In this document: positions 12,648 through 13,604 of the stretch, one piece after another
How positions within the stretch are numbered: the first letter of the stretch is position 1
How the letters are laid out: every line of letters starts with the position of its first letter
Source: JAFAXD01 sp035472475
Lineage (GTDB): Bacteria; Pseudomonadota; Alphaproteobacteria; Rhizobiales; Xanthobacteraceae
DNA: 13,604 nucleotides
Direction of reading: 5' to 3'
NCBI GenBank assembly: GCA_035472475.1
Contig: DATIPA010000229.1
Coordinates: 1-13,604 of the forward strand
Program-made: the position numbers and the translations under genes
The notes under the pieces: generated by a model
What the model saw: the letters and a program-made list of their open reading frames with translations, nothing else
What the model was told of the DNA's origin: nothing
The model's database searches: none

Positions 12648-13604
12648 ATGTTGCATGATATTCGCAGCCAGGCGCTATCGCGACGCATGTTTCTCGTGAC
12701 CGCCGGCGGATTCAGCATTGCGATTGCCTTCGGATCGGTGCCCGACGCCGCCGCGGCCACCGTCGCTGAGTTCGTGCCCAATGCCTGGGTGACAATCGGT
12801 GAAGACGGCATCATCACGATTGTCGCTCCGGCCGTCGAGATGGGGCAGGGGGTGCGGACTTCCTTGCCGCTCATCCTGGCCGAGGATCTCGACGCTGATT
12901 GGAGCAAGGTGCGCGTTGGCGCCACGCCCGACAACGCCCAGCTGTATGGCAACCCGATCTTCCAGAATCAGCTGACCACCGTCGGTAGCCTCGCAGTCGC
13001 CGGCTATTACGAGAAGCTGCGCCTCGTCGGCGCGCAGGCTCGCGCGGTGCTGCTTGCCAACGCAGCGGAGGCCTGGAAGGTACCGGTCAGCGAGCTGACC
13101 ACACAGCCCAGTGCGGTCGTGCACGCCAAGTCGGGTCGTCGGATCAGCTACGGCGACCTCGCCAAAGCCGCGAAGCTGCCCGATCCGCTGCCGCAGGTTA
13201 CCCCGGCCGATTTAAAGCCGGTGTCCCAGTTCCGCCTGATCGGCAAGGACGTGCCGCGGGTCGACACACCATCGAAGGTCAACGGGACGGCCGCCTACGG
13301 CCTCGACGTAGCGCTGCCTGACATGCTGTACGCAGCGGTGCTCTACCCGCCGGTGCAGTATCAGAAGCCCGACCAGATCGACGACGCCGCCGCCAGGGCG
13401 GTCAAAGGCGTCGTCAAGATCGTGCCGCTGCCTGCCGGGGTTGGGGTCATCGCCGAATCGCTGCACGCCGCCCGCAAATCCAAGGACGCTCTCAAGGTCA
13501 CCTGGTCCAAGGCGCCGGCGCAAACCTACACCAACGAGCAGATCCTGCGCGACTACCAGGCGATTGCCGCCGACTGGAATCAGCCCGGCGTGGAGATGCT
13601 CAAC
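12648..13604 (+). CDS. Molybdopterin-binding large subunit, isoquinoline-1-oxidoreductase-like (partial, 3' end outside window)
   Basis: The first 319 residues are visible and the frame stays open to the window end; the family length is about 720-760, so less than half is present. GGGGAGGG lies upstream of the ATG. A Tat signal is clear: SRRMFLVTAGG (11-21), a hydrophobic stretch and an Ala-rich cleavage region (about 34-37). This implies periplasmic location, as for IorB-type enzymes that pass electrons to cytochrome c. The mature part begins AEFVPNAWVTIGEDGIITIVAPAVEMGQGVRTSLPLILAEDL, where VEMGQG near residue 63 is the conserved motif of the large-subunit MPT-binding domain. The segment with RVDTPSKVNGTAAYGLDV (205-222) is the usual domain boundary, followed by the Ald_Xan_dh_C-like region MLYAAVLYPP. 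The substrate may be an N-heteroaromatic or an aldehyde. Confidence 0.93.
   Translation, partial: MLHDIRSQALSRRMFLVTAGGFSIAIAFGSVPDAAAATVAEFVPNAWVTIGEDGIITIVAPAVEMGQGVRTSLPLILAEDLDADWSKVRVGATPDNAQLYGNPIFQNQLTTVGSLAVAGYYEKLRLVGAQARAVLLANAAEAWKVPVSELTTQPSAVVHAKSGRRISYGDLAKAAKLPDPLPQVTPADLKPVSQFRLIGKDVPRVDTPSKVNGTAAYGLDVALPDMLYAAVLYPPVQYQKPDQIDDAAARAVKGVVKIVPLPAGVGVIAESLHAARKSKDALKVTWSKAPAQTYTNEQILRDYQAIAADWNQPGVEMLN

Noticed and set aside
1..13604. CRISPR array, insertion sequence or prophage
   Set aside because: No regularly spaced direct repeats, transposase or integrase genes, terminal inverted repeats or phage genes were seen. The tRNA-Leu has no visible duplicated 3' end suggesting an integrated element.

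Overview
The window looks like chromosomal DNA from a high-GC alphaproteobacterium of the Hyphomicrobiales, most likely near Bradyrhizobium, Rhodopseudomonas or the Xanthobacteraceae. Four things point there: the 41-residue zinc-free L36 protein, the style of the LptF and DUF1036 genes, an intergenic inverted-repeat element of a kind I recall from Bradyrhizobium-type genomes, and abundant Bug-type solute receptors and Tat-exported molybdenum hydroxylases. This placement is inference from remembered protein families; no search was run. Most of the window is ordinary housekeeping and metabolic DNA. No phage, transposon, CRISPR array or defence island is visible.

Left part (1-2907): a dodecin gene (minus), a gene-poor stretch, a small unidentified gene (615-926, plus) converging on an orphan Bug/TctC-type periplasmic solute-binding protein (minus), then tRNA-Leu(CAA) on the minus strand with a clear sigma70-type promoter. 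Next comes dsbB (plus, TTG start), for periplasmic disulfide formation.

Middle (2908-6111): an AT-richer intergenic region holds a compact candidate locus that I rate the most interesting part of the window. It has a sigma70-like promoter with a perfect 12-bp palindrome in its spacer, a CRP-type half-site pair, a possible EcfG-like promoter, and a 41-codon basic small ORF. Three consecutive hairpins with C-rich loops follow, the last being a strong intrinsic terminator. After it come a bicupin-fold protein gene, an alpha/beta hydrolase of the plant-esterase-like type (both plus), and a convergent cysQ-type phosphatase (minus).

Right part (6284-13604): lptF (plus) stands without lptG. Downstream are rpmJ with its own promoter and a secreted TPR protein (plus). 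A REP-like element separates these from a minus-strand operon glycerate 2-kinase -> DUF1036 protein -> pyruvate kinase. In that operon, 2-phosphoglycerate made by the kinase can feed through enolase to pyruvate kinase; the DUF1036 stop codon overlaps the pyk start by 4 bp. Divergent from it is a two-gene operon for an isoquinoline-1-oxidoreductase-like molybdenum hydroxylase: a small subunit with two [2Fe-2S] clusters and a large subunit with a Tat signal, cut off by the window end.
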